Shown here: positions 45,839 through 57,574 of the stretch, one piece after another | How the letters are laid out: the number at the start of each line of letters is the position of its first letter | Numbering within the stretch: position 1 is the first letter of the stretch | DNA from: Nemophila menziesii | Taxonomy: Eukaryota > Streptophyta > Magnoliopsida > Boraginales > Hydrophyllaceae | Assembly (NCBI GenBank): GCA_029959085.1 | Contig: JARWIR010000051.1 | Span: 3,100,001 to 3,164,000, forward strand | Length of the DNA: 64,000 nt | Direction of reading: 5' to 3' | Made by a program: the position numbers and the translations under genes | The notes under the pieces: generated by a model | Databases searched by the model: none | Told to the model about the DNA's origin: nothing | The model's input: only the letters and a program-made list of their open reading frames with translations

Positions 45839-48800
45839 AAAATAAAAACATCCCACATTACCACCGAACTAACAATACCTACCGTATACACCCAACATAT
45901 CTTGGATCAAGTTACCTAAGAAATAGAAGTTTCAAATTAGATCGTCAGCAAAAAAATATGTGATAACTTCCGACCTCGTCTCCCCCAAACAAATTGGTTC
46001 CCATTTGCCTTTCTCACATAAATCATGGATAAGCATGGATAAACGCTCCATACACATGATGAAAATATAAGGATAGAGTGGATCTTCTTGACAGCTTCCC
46101 CGAAACGGCTTAAATGGTGTCAAGGGTTCACCATTCCATAGTACCTGCATTTCTTCTCCTCCATACTGGACATAATAAATGTCACCAAACTCGATGGAAA
46201 GACAAAATATTTAATTGTGTCTTCAATGAACTCCCATCAGATTTTGTCGTACGCCTTAGCTAGATCGATATTGACAGCCATAATACATTTTTTCCCCTTA
46301 AGTTGACGCATTCTATGATCCACTTCGCGTATTAGTACAATATTATTTGTAGTGTACCTTCCTGGCAAGAAACTACTTTGACAAGGACCAGTTATATCAG
46401 CGAGTCTATTGACCATATCCTTCATAATAAATTTACAAGATGAATTTATGAGGCTTATGGGTCAAAATAAACACCTTTGGGATGAGATGAATGAGAGTTC
46501 TGTTTAGCGCTTACGGTAAGCAACTCTAATCTAGAGCACCTCAAACCATCGAACTCATGGACGGTCCCACAATCTCCCAATTTTTTTGATAAAACGCAGC
46601 GGACATTCTATCTGAACCAATAGCTTTCATAGGACTTGAGTGAAACACCGCGTCACAAATTTCTTCCTCAAGAAAGGGCGCGCTAAGCGCCTAGACCGCC
46701 TCTTCCCCAATATAGCCAATTTGGGGGAGTGAGAATAGGCCGATTTGGTTACCAGGATCTTCATATAACTGTACAAAATAATCTCGTACCAAAATCTTTA
46801 AATTTTCCCCACCTTCAATCCATTTGTTACCCCCGTCTAATAATCTAACACACTTCGATTTCTTTTTGCTTATTATTATGGAGAAATGCGCGATCAAATT
46901 TTCTTTTTCTTTTTGAAAATAAATTATTTCCTTTTGTTCCAACATTCTTTCATACTCATTCATTAACCGGTTTCCCAAGAAATGAAGTGACGAATTATAC
47001 GAAACCTGAAAGGAATTTTGGATGCACCTAAGTCTCGCTGTCAAGTTCCTCTTCCTCTGATTAATATCACTAAAACTCTCCCCTTTTTATTTAGTCAGGT
47101 GTGTTTGAATATCTGCTATACCTGGCCAGCTCCAAGACTAGTACCTTTCCATTTTTCTTCAACAAATCCCTGGAAGTCCTTGTGGAGGCACCAAACCGTC
47201 TCAAATTGGAACCTATGGAGATGCATCCTTAGTTTCTGATATGGACAAATATGTATCAAGATAGGAATATGATATGAATGAACACGAGCTAGATGTATAG
47301 CACGAGCATTAAGAAAAAGATTATCAATATCTTTAATAACTTAACGGAATCTTGGATTCGCCGCACCATAACGATTCCAAACAAGAATATTAAGAGATTG
47401 TTTTGAGCTCTCCCAACTGTTAACTACCCTATTTATTGTACACACTAACAACTAATAATTAAAGTGACTGTAAAAAATACCCGATCGCGCTACATCATCA
47501 GCGTGGACATCTCCACATCATCATTACTACGCTCCCTCCACTTCTATCGAATCTCCCTGAGGTGAGTTAGGAACTTGTCTCTCCAACATATTCATGTCTT
47601 GCTCGCACACCACTTCGTTGTTCGTTGACCGGATCTATGAGGATATCTGGTGGTTCCATTTGTTTTTCCAACTCCAAAATCATCACCTACGAATTTTCTA
47701 CAGCTACCAAATCGTGGTCTGCACCAGGTATTAGTGTAGCCTCTTTTTTTAAACTATTGACCCCAGCTTTTGCTTTAATTGCTTCTTGGTCCCTTATTTG
47801 TTCACCTTGCTCAACCATGACTTCTACTAGTCTACCCATATTCAATAATTCCTTTTGAACTCATGTACCATTCTCACGCACGATACTGCTCATTTTTCTC
47901 CTTTTTTATTTGCTTCTTTAACCGAATTCTTTCTATTCAAAGGTTGCGCCATAAAGTCCTTAATCACAAGATTTGTTTGAAGTGTCTTTTGTTGCTCAAA
48001 ATTCAGATCATCTATAACATGGTGACCCCATGAGTCTCCTACTTCGCTCACGTTACTTCAATACTAGCTACACCCTTGCCTTTGTTATTTCTCCCATTAA
48101 CCTAGAGTTTTGACCTTTATTCTCTCCATGTCTTGCTATTCGGCCTGCCAAACCTTGTCCCTCCTCTTCCATTCTCAACGCCTCAAATCGCGATCCCAAC
48201 CCCTTGGTGTAATTCGATTTTTGTGCGCTCGTCCCCGTTGTACCGCTATTCTTCCATAACCTCATCAATTACCCCTAATAGCCGTTATCCATTCTCCATA
48301 TTTCTCTTTCAACAATGATTTTCCCCCTATTCTCGACTGAAGGTGTTCAGATTTCCATCGTCTCCCCGTTAGTGACCGAGATTTTAATTGCATTTGGAGG
48401 AAAATTATACTATCGATGTCCAAATTTTCCGTATTTGAAGTAAGTAGATAAGATGCAACCCTTCGTATTCCACTTTACAACAATCTGTCCCAATACGCAT
48501 CTCTGGCTCTAACGCCTTGTCTAAGTCGATTTCAACTACCAAACGAGTGTAATTTCCTTTAAGTCTACCCTTTGTTATAGGGTCAATTCTTATCGTAGGT
48601 CCAATATTGTCGTCTATCTTTCTTAGTATTTGCGTCGTATAACAATGCATACCTACATTTGAGTACCAACCCAGGCAATTGTCGTTTTAATCAAATTAGT
48701 CACCGCGTTAAATTTGGAGGCCACTCTCTCACAAAAAGGTAATGGTCTAGAACCCTCCATGGACCACCCCAAATAGCAAAATTAATATCTTCCCTCTCGA

Positions 48801-49029
48801 CAAATTTCATCATATAGTATCCATGACCCACATCTACCAATTCTAGTTATCCAACTAGGTTCTATATTTGACGTAACTTGGTGGAAAGGTACGTAAATCC
48901 TACCTAGTGTCATTCACATCATCCTCTACCAACTCCTCCATTCCATTTCAGTAGTCTCATCTATCCTTTTACCCTTATTTGTTTTTGTCCCCTCTTCATC
49001 TATGATTATTGGAATGATCACATTATTCA

Positions 49030-49390
49030 CATACAGACTCTTTCCATCCTCCTAATTTTAAACTTGGATTAATAGCGTTCTTCACAAGAAATACAGTATT
49101 TTTGCTAACCACATGTGAACAATCAGATTCAGCAGCATGGACTCTTTCCATCCTCCTAATTTTAAGCCTGGTTTAATAGCATTCTTCACAGAAAATACAG
49201 TACTTCTGTTAACTCCATATGCATAATCAAATAAACCAAAACTACTATACAAACTAGTACACGCGTTTAAGGTTTAATCCCTAATAAACCAAAACTACTA
49301 TACAAACTAGTACACGCGTTTAAGGTTTAATCCATAATAAAACTCAACTACTATACAACCTAAGACATGCGTTTTAAAGTTTAATCCATC
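49030..49390 (+). repeat. Two tandem-repeat arrays between LINE and EFL1
   Basis: First, two units of about 110 bases (about 49030-49132 and 49133-49230) share GACTCTTTCCATCCTCCTAA, TTCTTCACA and AAATACAGTA. Second, about three units of some 52 bases (49228-49390) share AATAAACCAAAACTACTATA, ACGCGTTTAAGGTTTAATCC. Versions of the second array recur at 38720-38900. Confidence 0.7.
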
Positions 49391-49617
49391 AGTATCATCT
49401 GTATCGCCGAGCACAAATTTAGTCAAATATTCCAAAGACAAACCAAAAAACAAAACATACTAAAATTACAACAAAACCAAAATCATACACGAACCTAAAA
49501 CAGTAGTAAAAATCCATTCCACAAACAAAAACGTCAAAAAAAAAATCCATCCAATACATAAATAATAAACAATCTCTTACAATTGTTACAAAACCTCTCA
49601 AACAAACCCTAAAAACA

Positions 49618-52614
49618 TCACACTTTCCTAGCCAAAGTCCTCTGTTTAGTCGCAAATTGAACAACTTTTTCCTCAACAGGAAGACCTTTTCTCCTTCTAA
49701 CACCATCAATAAGTTTCCTCGAAGTATTTTGCAAAACACTCGAACCATCACCAAATTCTTCTTTCTCTTCCTCAGTTTTCGGTACAAAAAACGGATCTTC
49801 CAAAAGCGCTTCCCAATGACTCAACACAAGTAACACACTCGCAGCGCCACCTGTCCATCTTCGTAACTCATCCGCAAACCCAATACTTTCCGAAACAGGT
49901 AAGTACGCATGAACCGTAAATAAAGGTGACCCTTCTTGCATTTCTTCTTTCACTACCCGGGCCCGCCTTCTCGAAAGTACAGCGTACATTGACCCTAAAT
50001 GTTCAGTTGGACTATTTAATTCACAAAAATACATCCCTTCAACTATACGAGGCTGTGATTGAAGTACTATTGCTTTACAAGCTTCTTTTACTGTATTCAT
50101 TACTTGCCCTGTAAAAATACCGTATTTTTCTGTTTCGGTTTCTTGAATTAAACTATCTTTTATATACGCTTCAATTATAAACGCTAGGCCCCACATAGGT
50201 TCGTCGCATAATGGACCCGAAGCTGTCGCTAATTGAAACCCGGACAACACACTACTCTCTAAACTCTCGGTTTCTGATGATGTCACATCATCAGATAATG
50301 ATGTCACGTCGTTTAAAAAACCCATCTTCTGAGATACATAAGGGGTACCCTTGACCAATACAGAACCTTCCAACGTTTTTTTAGGATCTGGAGTGAGAAG
50401 AATATTCGGACCCACTTGTCTAGGACCTAAAGCCCAGATTCTTTTTAAAATATTCCTACATTTTGCGATATAGTCCTTTCCGGAATTTTCGGTATTTTCG
50501 TAATTTTCGTCACTTTCTATAGCGTCGATTATACGTTTCTTCAACGCTTCGATCGGATTTTCGTCGTCTAAAATACTACCACGTAAAGTTTCCATGTTTT
50601 TACAAGCGGGACCCGATTTTCCACCTATAATATCTCCAAGTAAGTCACAACTTTCATCGAGCACTTTCGTTAAAACATTCGGAAGTTTCATAACTTGTAC
50701 ACGCACAATACACCTTCCATTAGGTGTAACTTTCTCAACATATTCCAAACCATCTAATAAATTACTTAATTGACCCTCGATAGTTTCTTTAAACGAAACT
50801 AAAGGTGGAGAAACTTCAATACTAATCTTTGCAAAACGGTCCTTCAAATCTTTAATACATCTTTCTAAATGAACTTCACCTGCAGCTGCTAAAACATGTT
50901 CACCTCTAGAACTAACAGTTACTTCAACAAAAGGATCAGCTCGATTTAAAAGCTTTAAACCTTTTAATAATAAACTCATATCTGAAGGATCTGTAGGTTC
51001 AATAGCTACTTTTAAAGTAGGTGCAACTTGAAAAACCATACTCGAAAAAGGCCAACTTCTTTTCGTACTCGAAAGTGTCGCACTTTTCAATATTTGCGTA
51101 CCAAGTCCTCGAATCGCACATACATTCCCTGCTTTAACATATTCAACTGGTTTCAAACCTTGACCCATCATTAAATACAAAGAATTTAATTCCACTTCTT
51201 GTAAATGTTTAGACGAAGATTCAAACTCTTTTAACGGATCATATAAAGCCGATAATACGTATATCTTTTGTCCTGCGTATAAAACACCACTAAAAATCCT
51301 CGCGAAAGCTAAAAAACATTCTTCAGATTCATTTTCGTCGCTAAAACTATTCAAAATTTCACCGTTTGGTCCTCGATTCGGAACCATTTTTATCGGAAGA
51401 GCAAACATTTTCGAAACAAACACAATACAAGGTGCTTCGATATTCGAATCACACGTTTCAACACATTTTCTCACATATTCCGCTTCAGTAATCACATCTA
51501 AATTATCACCGTTAAAACTTTCCCGTTTAGGAAGTAATCTAGTAATCCTATGAGTCTGACCGAAAATAGGATTCGGTAAATTATTAACCACCATTGATAA
51601 AATAGTATCAGCTAAAGGAAGCCATTTACTCATAACAGATTGAAGCACAATTTTCGAGTCTTTATTCTGAAGTTCACGTGAAGGTATCACAAGATTAAAC
51701 TTCTCCACAACTTTTAAAAAGACGGTTTTATCCCCGTCTGTTTCAGCCGCTTGATAAACCTGCCAAAGCGGCTCTAAAACAAACTGAACAAACATGGGCC
51801 GGGCTTTCGGATACTCACTAACACCTTTTTTACCTACAATCATCTTCGTTTTCGGATGTAAATAACGTGGACCCCACAAACCTTTTTTTAAAACGGTTAT
51901 ATTAGCTTTAAGTTTTAAAGCGTAAAATTCCGCAAATTCGTGTATACCAAAAGCCCATCCATCTAAAGCACAAGCAAAAACCACGTTACCTTTTTGTGGT
52001 TGAAAAGTATCTTCTTCATCATCATTAATAAATTCGAAATCTTCTTCTTTTAAATCTCCTATACTAACTGAAAGAAGAGAATCTACATCTGATAAGTATT
52101 TTTCAGATTTATACGCACTTACAATACTATTAACTTCATGTATAATTCTTTGTAAACGAGTAAAAGCTTCAATAGGAGTTAATTTTAATTCAGTAATTAA
52201 TCGATCGATTTTATTTAATACAAGACAAGGTGTAAGTTTTTCGATCCAAGCTTGGCGTAAAACAGCGTGTGTTTGTATATGAACACCTTCAACTGAATCT
52301 ACTAATACTAATGCTCCGTCACTTAATCTAGCAGCTGTTGAAACTTCACTACAAAAATCCATATGACCTGGTGAATCTATTAGGTTTATAGAATGGGCTT
52401 TGTATTCTAAAGCTATTGATGAACTTTTCATTGTTATAGCTCTTCTTTGTTCTTCGTCTAGAAAATCCATGAATCTTAGCCTACCTGCTTGTTTTGGATG
52501 TAATACTCCACCTCCATATGAAGCTATTAAATGGTCTGCTAATGTAGTTTTTCCATGATCTACGTGAGCTAGAATGCATATGTTTCGAACATTTTCTCGA
52601 TCTATATCACCCAT
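49618..52614 (-). CDS. EFL1: Elongation factor-like GTPase 1 (EFL1/Ria1 family)
   Basis: A single 2997-bp coding exon (998 aa). Start chosen at 52614 because MGDIDRENVRNICILAHVDH is the conserved beginning and the upstream in-frame codons lie before a 3' splice-site-like T-tract and CAG. The family is EF-G/EF-2-like and, with SBDS, uses GTP to release the anti-association factor eIF6 from new 60S subunits in the cytoplasm. Seen: P-loop AHVDHGKT at 16-23, switch region RRAITMKSS at 57-65, DSPGHMD at 80-86, NKID at 134-137, the family's long insertion with acidic patch (about 205-240), domain III-V blocks such as AAAGEVHLERCIKDL, and the Arg/Lys-rich C-terminus. Arabidopsis homologues are about the same length. 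No breaks. Confidence 0.95.
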   Translation of the reverse strand: MGDIDRENVRNICILAHVDHGKTTLADHLIASYGGGVLHPKQAGRLRFMDFLDEEQRRAITMKSSSIALEYKAHSINLIDSPGHMDFCSEVSTAARLSDGALVLVDSVEGVHIQTHAVLRQAWIEKLTPCLVLNKIDRLITELKLTPIEAFTRLQRIIHEVNSIVSAYKSEKYLSDVDSLLSVSIGDLKEEDFEFINDDEEDTFQPQKGNVVFACALDGWAFGIHEFAEFYALKLKANITVLKKGLWGPRYLHPKTKMIVGKKGVSEYPKARPMFVQFVLEPLWQVYQAAETDGDKTVFLKVVEKFNLVIPSRELQNKDSKIVLQSVMSKWLPLADTILSMVVNNLPNPIFGQTHRITRLLPKRESFNGDNLDVITEAEYVRKCVETCDSNIEAPCIVFVSKMFALPIKMVPNRGPNGEILNSFSDENESEECFLAFARIFSGVLYAGQKIYVLSALYDPLKEFESSSKHLQEVELNSLYLMMGQGLKPVEYVKAGNVCAIRGLGTQILKSATLSSTKRSWPFSSMVFQVAPTLKVAIEPTDPSDMSLLLKGLKLLNRADPFVEVTVSSRGEHVLAAAGEVHLERCIKDLKDRFAKISIEVSPPLVSFKETIEGQLSNLLDGLEYVEKVTPNGRCIVRVQVMKLPNVLTKVLDESCDLLGDIIGGKSGPACKNMETLRGSILDDENPIEALKKRIIDAIESDENYENTENSGKDYIAKCRNILKRIWALGPRQVGPNILLTPDPKKTLEGSVLVKGTPYVSQKMGFLNDVTSLSDDVTSSETESLESSVLSGFQLATASGPLCDEPMWGLAFIIEAYIKDSLIQETETEKYGIFTGQVMNTVKEACKAIVLQSQPRIVEGMYFCELNSPTEHLGSMYAVLSRRRARVVKEEMQEGSPLFTVHAYLPVSESIGFADELRRWTGGAASVLLVLSHWEALLEDPFFVPKTEEEKEEFGDGSSVLQNTSRKLIDGVRRRKGLPVEEKVVQFATKQRTLARKV

Positions 52615-52627
52615 TTTTTTAAAAATT

Positions 52628-52954
52628 CTGCAAAAAAAAAAAAAAAAGTTTAATAAAAGCTTAATCGAACAAAAACCCACAAAAAATCTTGAAAAGGGCA
52701 AGTTTAACAGTAAGAAAGTTCGAGAATTGCTTTTGTAATAAGGAGGATTTGAAGTTATGTGATGAAATTTACAAACGCGTCATTGGATTTTCTCAATATG
52801 GTGAAAAACTAACAAAAAGGGCGTGCTTGATCCTACGGGATAATTGGAAATTGAAGATAATAGTTTGAAGGTAAAGATATCAGTTTTTAAGAAATCAACA
52901 TAAATAATTATTGCGTGTTTTAGGGTTTTAAATGCAAAAGATTGAATTTTTTAC
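52628..52954 (-). other. Likely intron in the EFL1 5' untranslated region
   Basis: On the minus strand AAAAG|GTAAAAAA (donor at 52954) and a T-rich tract ending TGCAG (acceptor at 52628) would remove 327 bases, leaving the start codon 13 bases into the next exon. The upstream exon would lie in the GC-richer 52955-53160. This is prediction only. Confidence 0.5.
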
Positions 52955-53255
52955 CTTTTAAGTATCGGTTATTGGAGAATATGTTCTTGTTGAGGATGAA
53001 ACAGTGCTAGGTGGTGGAGAATGATATACGTGCTGTGGTAATGACTGCGCGGGTAAGACGGCCGCCGCGTGGGGTAGCGTGGGGGTGTTGGAGAAGATGA
53101 GTTTGAGTTTTTTTGTTGATGGAGGTTTTTTCAACGTTTTTTCGAGTTTTTTGTTTTAATTTGTTGGTTAACGTGCTTTCGTGTTTTATTACCTTAAAAA
53201 TTATTTAGGGTTTCTATTACAAAATATTTATATTAATCCAAGGTTCTTTCTTAAG

Positions 53256-54116
53256 TTTTTTTTTTTTTTTTGGGAAGTACATATATTTAAATTAAGAAAG
53301 ATTACATAATACATAGATTGCTCAACCAATCCCGTAACTAACGGAAAAAAGAAACATCAAAGCAAGAAGAAACCAAATAAACGACAAGCAAAGACAGAAG
53401 AAAAATTGGAAAAGGTAGTTTAAATTCAAACAGCAACATCATCCCAAGAAGAAATAGTAACCAAGATGCCACCGAAGTAGCGCGTGGTGACCGACAAGGG
53501 TCGAAGAAAAATGATCATTAAGAAAAACAAACTTAATCCTCCAAATGAGGGGGAGAATGTCGACTACCATTTTAATAACCTCTGTGGTTATCAACTCGTT
53601 GCCTCTAACAATAGCTGCATTAACAAAGATCCTAGTAGCCCTCAGACCATAAGAAGTATCACTAGCATAAGTGATTATAACACAAGCCGAAACGAGAAAG
53701 TTCGAATGAGACAACAAATACCAAACCACCAAAACCTGCCTCTGCCATAAACAAGATGAAACAAACACACAAAACTTTTCCGACGAAACTCCATAATCAT
53801 GAGCCAGGGTTACCAGACATGAGAGATCTAAACACCGAAAACCCCGACTGAATGGAAAACACCTGAAGTTCTTAATACCAGACTCAACTGAAGGATAAAC
53901 CATGGTCAAAAGTGAATCACCACCGATGATTATAAAGAGCCATGCAAGAAAAGTAGAAAAACCACCAACAACCGACTCGACCACAAAAGTAACTCTTATG
54001 CAATCCCATACAAGTGCAAGACAAAATTCTAGATCAAATAAAAAACGAACAAAAGAAAAGTCGAGTGAACGGCAAACACCTGACCTCCAATTTTCGAATT
54101 CCTTTGACCAATACAC
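53256..54116 (-). other. Unrecognised 225-codon frame followed by an A-run
   Basis: The minus-strand frame 54116-53439 is open for 225 codons with many hydrophobic stretches. About 170 bases beyond its stop is an uninterrupted A16 (T16 at 53256-53271 on the plus strand). A frame ending in an A-tail hints at a reverse-transcribed insertion such as a LINE 3' end. I recognise no domain and found no target duplication, so a chance frame cannot be excluded. Confidence 0.3.
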
Positions 54117-54127
54117 TAGTAAAGACC

Positions 54128-54247
54128 GATAGTTGGTCTAGTGGTTAGACTACTTTGTATAGACCAAGAGGTCCTGGGATCAAATCTTACCGGAGTTAAT
54201 ATGATTCCGAGTTCAAATTGACTCTCATATGTTTCAAAAAAAACATC
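54128..54247 (+). mobile_element. tRNA-derived SINE fragment
   Basis: Box A (TGGTCTAGTGGTTAGA, 54134-54149) and box B (GGGATCAAATC, 54177-54187) are correctly ordered and spaced, followed by an AT-rich body and an A-run (54238-54245). The 3' half is also part of the 156-bp tandem duplication that follows. Confidence 0.6.
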
Positions 54248-54495
54248 GAGTAACATAATGGATTGATCTAAAATTTCTTGTTCTCCGCCTTCTTCTATCA
54301 GTTAAAACTTTTAGTTGAGTTGGCAAGTTAACATGGTATATCTTACCGGAGTTAAAATGATTCCGCGTTCAAATTGACTCTCATATGTATTCAAAAAAAC
54401 ATCGAGTAACATAATAGATTGATCTAAAATTTCTTTTTCTCCACCTTCCTCTATCAGTTTGAACTTTTAGTTGAGTTGGCCAGTTAACATGGTAT
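54184..54495 (+). repeat. 156-bp tandem duplication
   Basis: ATCTTACCGGAGTTAATATG through AAGTTAACATGGTAT (54184-54339) is repeated at 54340-54495 with a handful of mismatches. The junction joins a SINE tail to an LTR-like segment plus the first bases of a primer-binding site. Confidence 0.85.
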
Positions 54496-54686
54496 CAGAG
54501 CTATAGGTAATTCAGGTCTAGGGTTCGAGACTCTCAACCGCTACCCACCTCGATATCTCCACATGCACGGCTTAGATCAATTCATCACCTCTACATGAGG
54601 GGGCGTGTTGGAGAATAAATCTCCTATAACCCGTTCTCCACCTTCTTCCATTAGTTCGAACATTTAGTTGAGTTGGCAAGTTAACA
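54409..54686 (+). mobile_element. TRIM-like miniature LTR element (about 81-bp LTRs)
   Basis: Two similar segments of about 81 bases, 54409-54489 and 54606-54686, share TTCTCCACCTTC, TCTATCAGTT/TTCCATTAGTT and TTAGTTGAGTTGG...GTTAACA. The right copy begins TG and ends CA. The left copy is followed at once by TGGTATCAGAGC (54490-54501), the initiator tRNA-Met primer site, and the right copy is preceded by a purine tract (GAGGGGGCG, 54597-54605). The interior is about 104 bases and noncoding. The left LTR's first 25 bases are diverged, and no target duplication was confirmed. Confidence 0.65.
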
Positions 54687-55889
54687 AAATGAATTGAGTA
54701 TATAATTATCTGATAAGATATAACATTATTTTTTGGATTTTACAACTGACAGTTTGTTGGATTTTTTTGGACTTTACAAGCCCAGTGCTATTCAATTAGG
54801 ATTTTAAAAAGTCTATTAAAATTTTGGGGTATTCAATTAGGATTTTAAACCTCTTTTAAAATCTAGATGTATTCAATCAGGACTTTTATAAGTCCATGAA
54901 AACTTTAGGGTATTCAAAAGTTATTGGACTTTCTAAATCATTGGCCTTCGTAGGAGTTTAAGGTTTCAGTATAAATAAACAAATTTTCTACAAATCCTTC
55001 TACAGAAGCAGAGATTTTAGAACTCTAAGTAGAAACAACGACTACTGAGGTAAAAAAATTCATAAGTTATTTCCATCTTATACCTTTTCTCGTTTTTCAT
55101 CATTGATAACAATATTTTCTTATTATATATTCTCTAGATCCCCCAATTTTCTGTATTTCACATTTTGGTTATTGCTCTTACTAATATAAAGGTTGGTAAT
55201 CTCCTTTTCCTTTATAATTTGTTTCTTATTGAAGTTTTTATTTTTTAATTAATATTGAATTTTGTTCATAAAATCAATGGTGTATAGCATTGTTATCCAG
55301 CTGAATTTTTTATGTATTTGAATCGCTGCAAGTTGAATGTTTTTTTTCCTAAATACCTCAAAGGTTGAATCGCTGCTAAGTTTATAATAAGAAGTGCACT
55401 AGCAATTTTAGTTTTGGTATTAATTGGACTTAAGAAACAACACTTTTATAAAAGAGTCCAATGACACATAAACAAAGGAGTCTAATTGATACATAAACAT
55501 TACTAGAAAAGGATTGCATTGGGCTAATTAGTGCACTAATTGAAAAAAAAAATACACCCTATCATATTTTAAGCATTAACAATTTTATTTATACATTGTA
55601 TCGTTGTTAAGTTTTCAACGTTTGCTTTTATTTTCTCTATATTTGTTGTTCTAAAATTTTTTAGTGCTTCCAGTTGTATACATGTATAGGAGAGATACAA
55701 ATTTCTATGACAAGAGAAATAACACGAGGGGAATGTTGGAAACTTCAATATACTAAAAAGTCCTAAGGAAATTAGTGGTGTCTTTTCTTTTCTTTTCAAA
55801 AATAGTGGTGTCCCATGCTAATACGAATTACCATTTTAAGCATATTCCAAATAAGTCCAAATTGCTGGGGGGGCTTAAAAAAGGAAAAT

Positions 55890-55894
<5 letters not shown>
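54687..55894. other. Gene-free stretch with short direct repeats
   Basis: Three imperfect ~43-base units beginning TATTCAATTAGGATTTTAAA lie at about 54787-54915, of a kind common in plant MITE ends. The remainder holds no recognised gene. Confidence 0.5.

Positions 55895-55962
<68 letters not shown>
55895..55962. repeat. (CT)n microsatellite
   Basis: About 34 uninterrupted CT units. Long frames across it on both strands are repeat artefacts. Confidence 0.97.
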
Positions 55963-55965
<3 letters not shown>

Positions 55966-55969
55966 TCTT

Positions 55970-57490
55970 CAAACCTTCTGCAAATTTCCTATTAAATTGC
56001 ATAATTCCTTTAGCAGTGATTTCCTTTTGAAACTCACAATCACAGCTAATCCAACCCTCATCCTTTTAGTTATATCATCTCCCTTTCCATTCATCATGAC
56101 ATTTTGTAACTCCTCAAATCTCTTCCTGAGTTGAACAATATATTGAGGAGTCTTCTTAAAGTATTTAATATTAAACTCCTTAATAACCCTCTTCACTTCA
56201 TTTTGTTTAGTACAAAGTATATGCATAGGTGATCCTCTCACCTCAATTCCCCAAGCCTGTTTAACAACATCAAGGAAAGCAATATGTTTAGACCAAATAT
56301 TAAAGAACTTAAATGAGGAGGGACCTCTAGCTTGTTGAGCACCAATAGTGATAAGTAGTGCACAACGGTCATAAATGGATGGAGCAAGACAAAGCACATT
56401 GGAGTGCACTTTATCAAACCACTTAGCATTAATCAAGAGCCTATCAATTCTACTAGCTCTCGGATGGGTTAAACTCCTATTACGCTAAGTGTAGAAATTA
56501 CCACACACTTGATGCTCATGTAACTCAGCACTTACAACACAATCTATAAATTGTTGAGCATATTCATTAATCTCACCATAATTTAGCCTATCCTCAACTC
56601 TCAAGATCTCTTAAAAGTCTCCTCTCTCCTTCTCATCATTGCTAGCATAAATAGCACATAACACCACTTTTGTTTGATTCTGAATATCAATGATTTCCAC
56701 TACGATTCCCCAAAAAGTTTCCTCAATAATTTCTACTTTTATCTAAGATTCATTCCAAATAATCCATACTCTACCTTTGGGATCCTGCCTATAGTTATGA
56801 ATAATCTTATACCTCCCAAAACTATCTCTCATAATCTTCTCCATATTGTGATATTGGACTTTAGTTTCAAGGTGACACATTACTTGAACCTTATTAGTGA
56901 ACATGAAGTTAAAGACATCCTCTTGTGTCTTGTCTTAGGGCCATGTTCAAGCCCCTAATATTTCATGATCCTATAATCATGGATTAGGAGGTTTATCTAA
57001 TTTACTCCCTCCAGTACTCTTAATCAATCTCAGTACATCTTCATCTAATGTTGAAAGAGGGCTATTGAGTACCTTAAAGGATTTTTTTAGAAACAGGTGA
57101 TATATAGCTGCAGCTAGCTTCAAATCCTATCTTAGACCTTCTTGTAACAAATTTCCAACTCTCCTCATTACTCATAGGAGTTGAATCCTCACTTTCTATC
57201 TCATTTTAACCATATTGAGAGTTTTTTCACTAACAATTTTGTTTTCCTCATTTCGTTCCTTCTTATCCTTGTTTTCCTTTTGTACTCAAACCTTTTTCTC
57301 ACTAGTTTGCCTCTTACACATCCCATGTCATAACTCTGGCATTTATGACACTTGATTGGCTTCCAATCATATACAACCTCCACTTCATGAAGCCCACTCC
57401 TTCGTGTATCCACATATACCATTTCAGGAAGCTTTTCTTCCAAATTTACCTCTACACAAACTCAGGCATATCCTAACCTTGTCCTTGACT
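55970..57490 (-). pseudogene. L1-like LINE relic: ORF1 zinc finger and endonuclease
   Basis: Minus strand, right to left: YVDTRRSGLHEVEVVYDWKP and IKCHKCQSYDM (ORF1, before the zinc finger; 57440-57300). Then an endonuclease domain: QEDVFNFMFTNKVQVM, LETKVQ, FGRYKIIHNYRQDPKGRVWI, KVVLCAIYAS near 56950-56620, a break, then WFDKVHSNVLCLAPSIYDRC, PSSFKFFNIWSKHIAFLDVV near 56430-56260. It stops by the (CT)n tract before any reverse transcriptase. Frameshifts and stops throughout. Confidence 0.75.
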
Positions 57491-57574
57491 CTTAGCAATG
57501 AAGTAGAGAGAAAACTAACTCCCTTTATCAAGTCATTTAATTATTGTTTTAATATGGTATTTTTATAAGAATTC

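Larger units (their letters stand above)
43825..48960 (-). pseudogene. L1-like LINE, full-length but decayed
   Basis: Runs right to left. ORF1 region (about 48960-47500): a DUF4283-type domain (VDVGHGYYMMKFVEREDINF, GGPWRVLDHYL near 48700-48850) and the region before a zinc finger (RIDPITKGR, ARLVVEIDLDKAL-like). ORF2: endonuclease remnants (47470-47050), linker, reverse transcriptase (GPCQSSFLPGR, DLAKAYDKI near 46240; RGSCQEDPLYPYIFIMCMER; FADDLI near 45935), RNA-binding zinc finger (CTCGCEDLWHVFMNC near 44850), and RNase H (NIDES, GGILRD, YREANTCAD) ending near 43865. A U6-SINE insertion at 45530-45838 interrupts the reverse transcriptase. Frameshifts and stops are frequent, so it cannot move itself. 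The 3' end near 43825 is approximate. Confidence 0.85.

Noticed and set aside
45840..45880. Upstream sequence element of a U6 promoter (CATCCCACATTA near 45860)
   Set aside because: It resembles the plant USE but is in reverse orientation and about 20 bases from the U6 start, whereas working genes have it farther upstream with a TATA box between. Probably coincidence.
52615..52701. In-frame upstream extension of EFL1 with an earlier ATG
   Set aside because: The extra residues lie in a T-rich tract that ends in a 3' splice-site signal, and the conserved protein starts at 52614.
53439..54116. 225-codon minus-strand frame as a membrane protein gene
   Set aside because: Hydrophobic stretches but no recognisable family, no splice or promoter support, and an A-run downstream suggestive of a retroelement. 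Listed only as an unrecognised frame.
55775..56134. Long frames across the (CT)n tract (Ser-Leu or Arg-Glu repeats)
   Set aside because: A dinucleotide repeat leaves several frames open on both strands. The only real similarity there is the LINE endonuclease on the minus strand.
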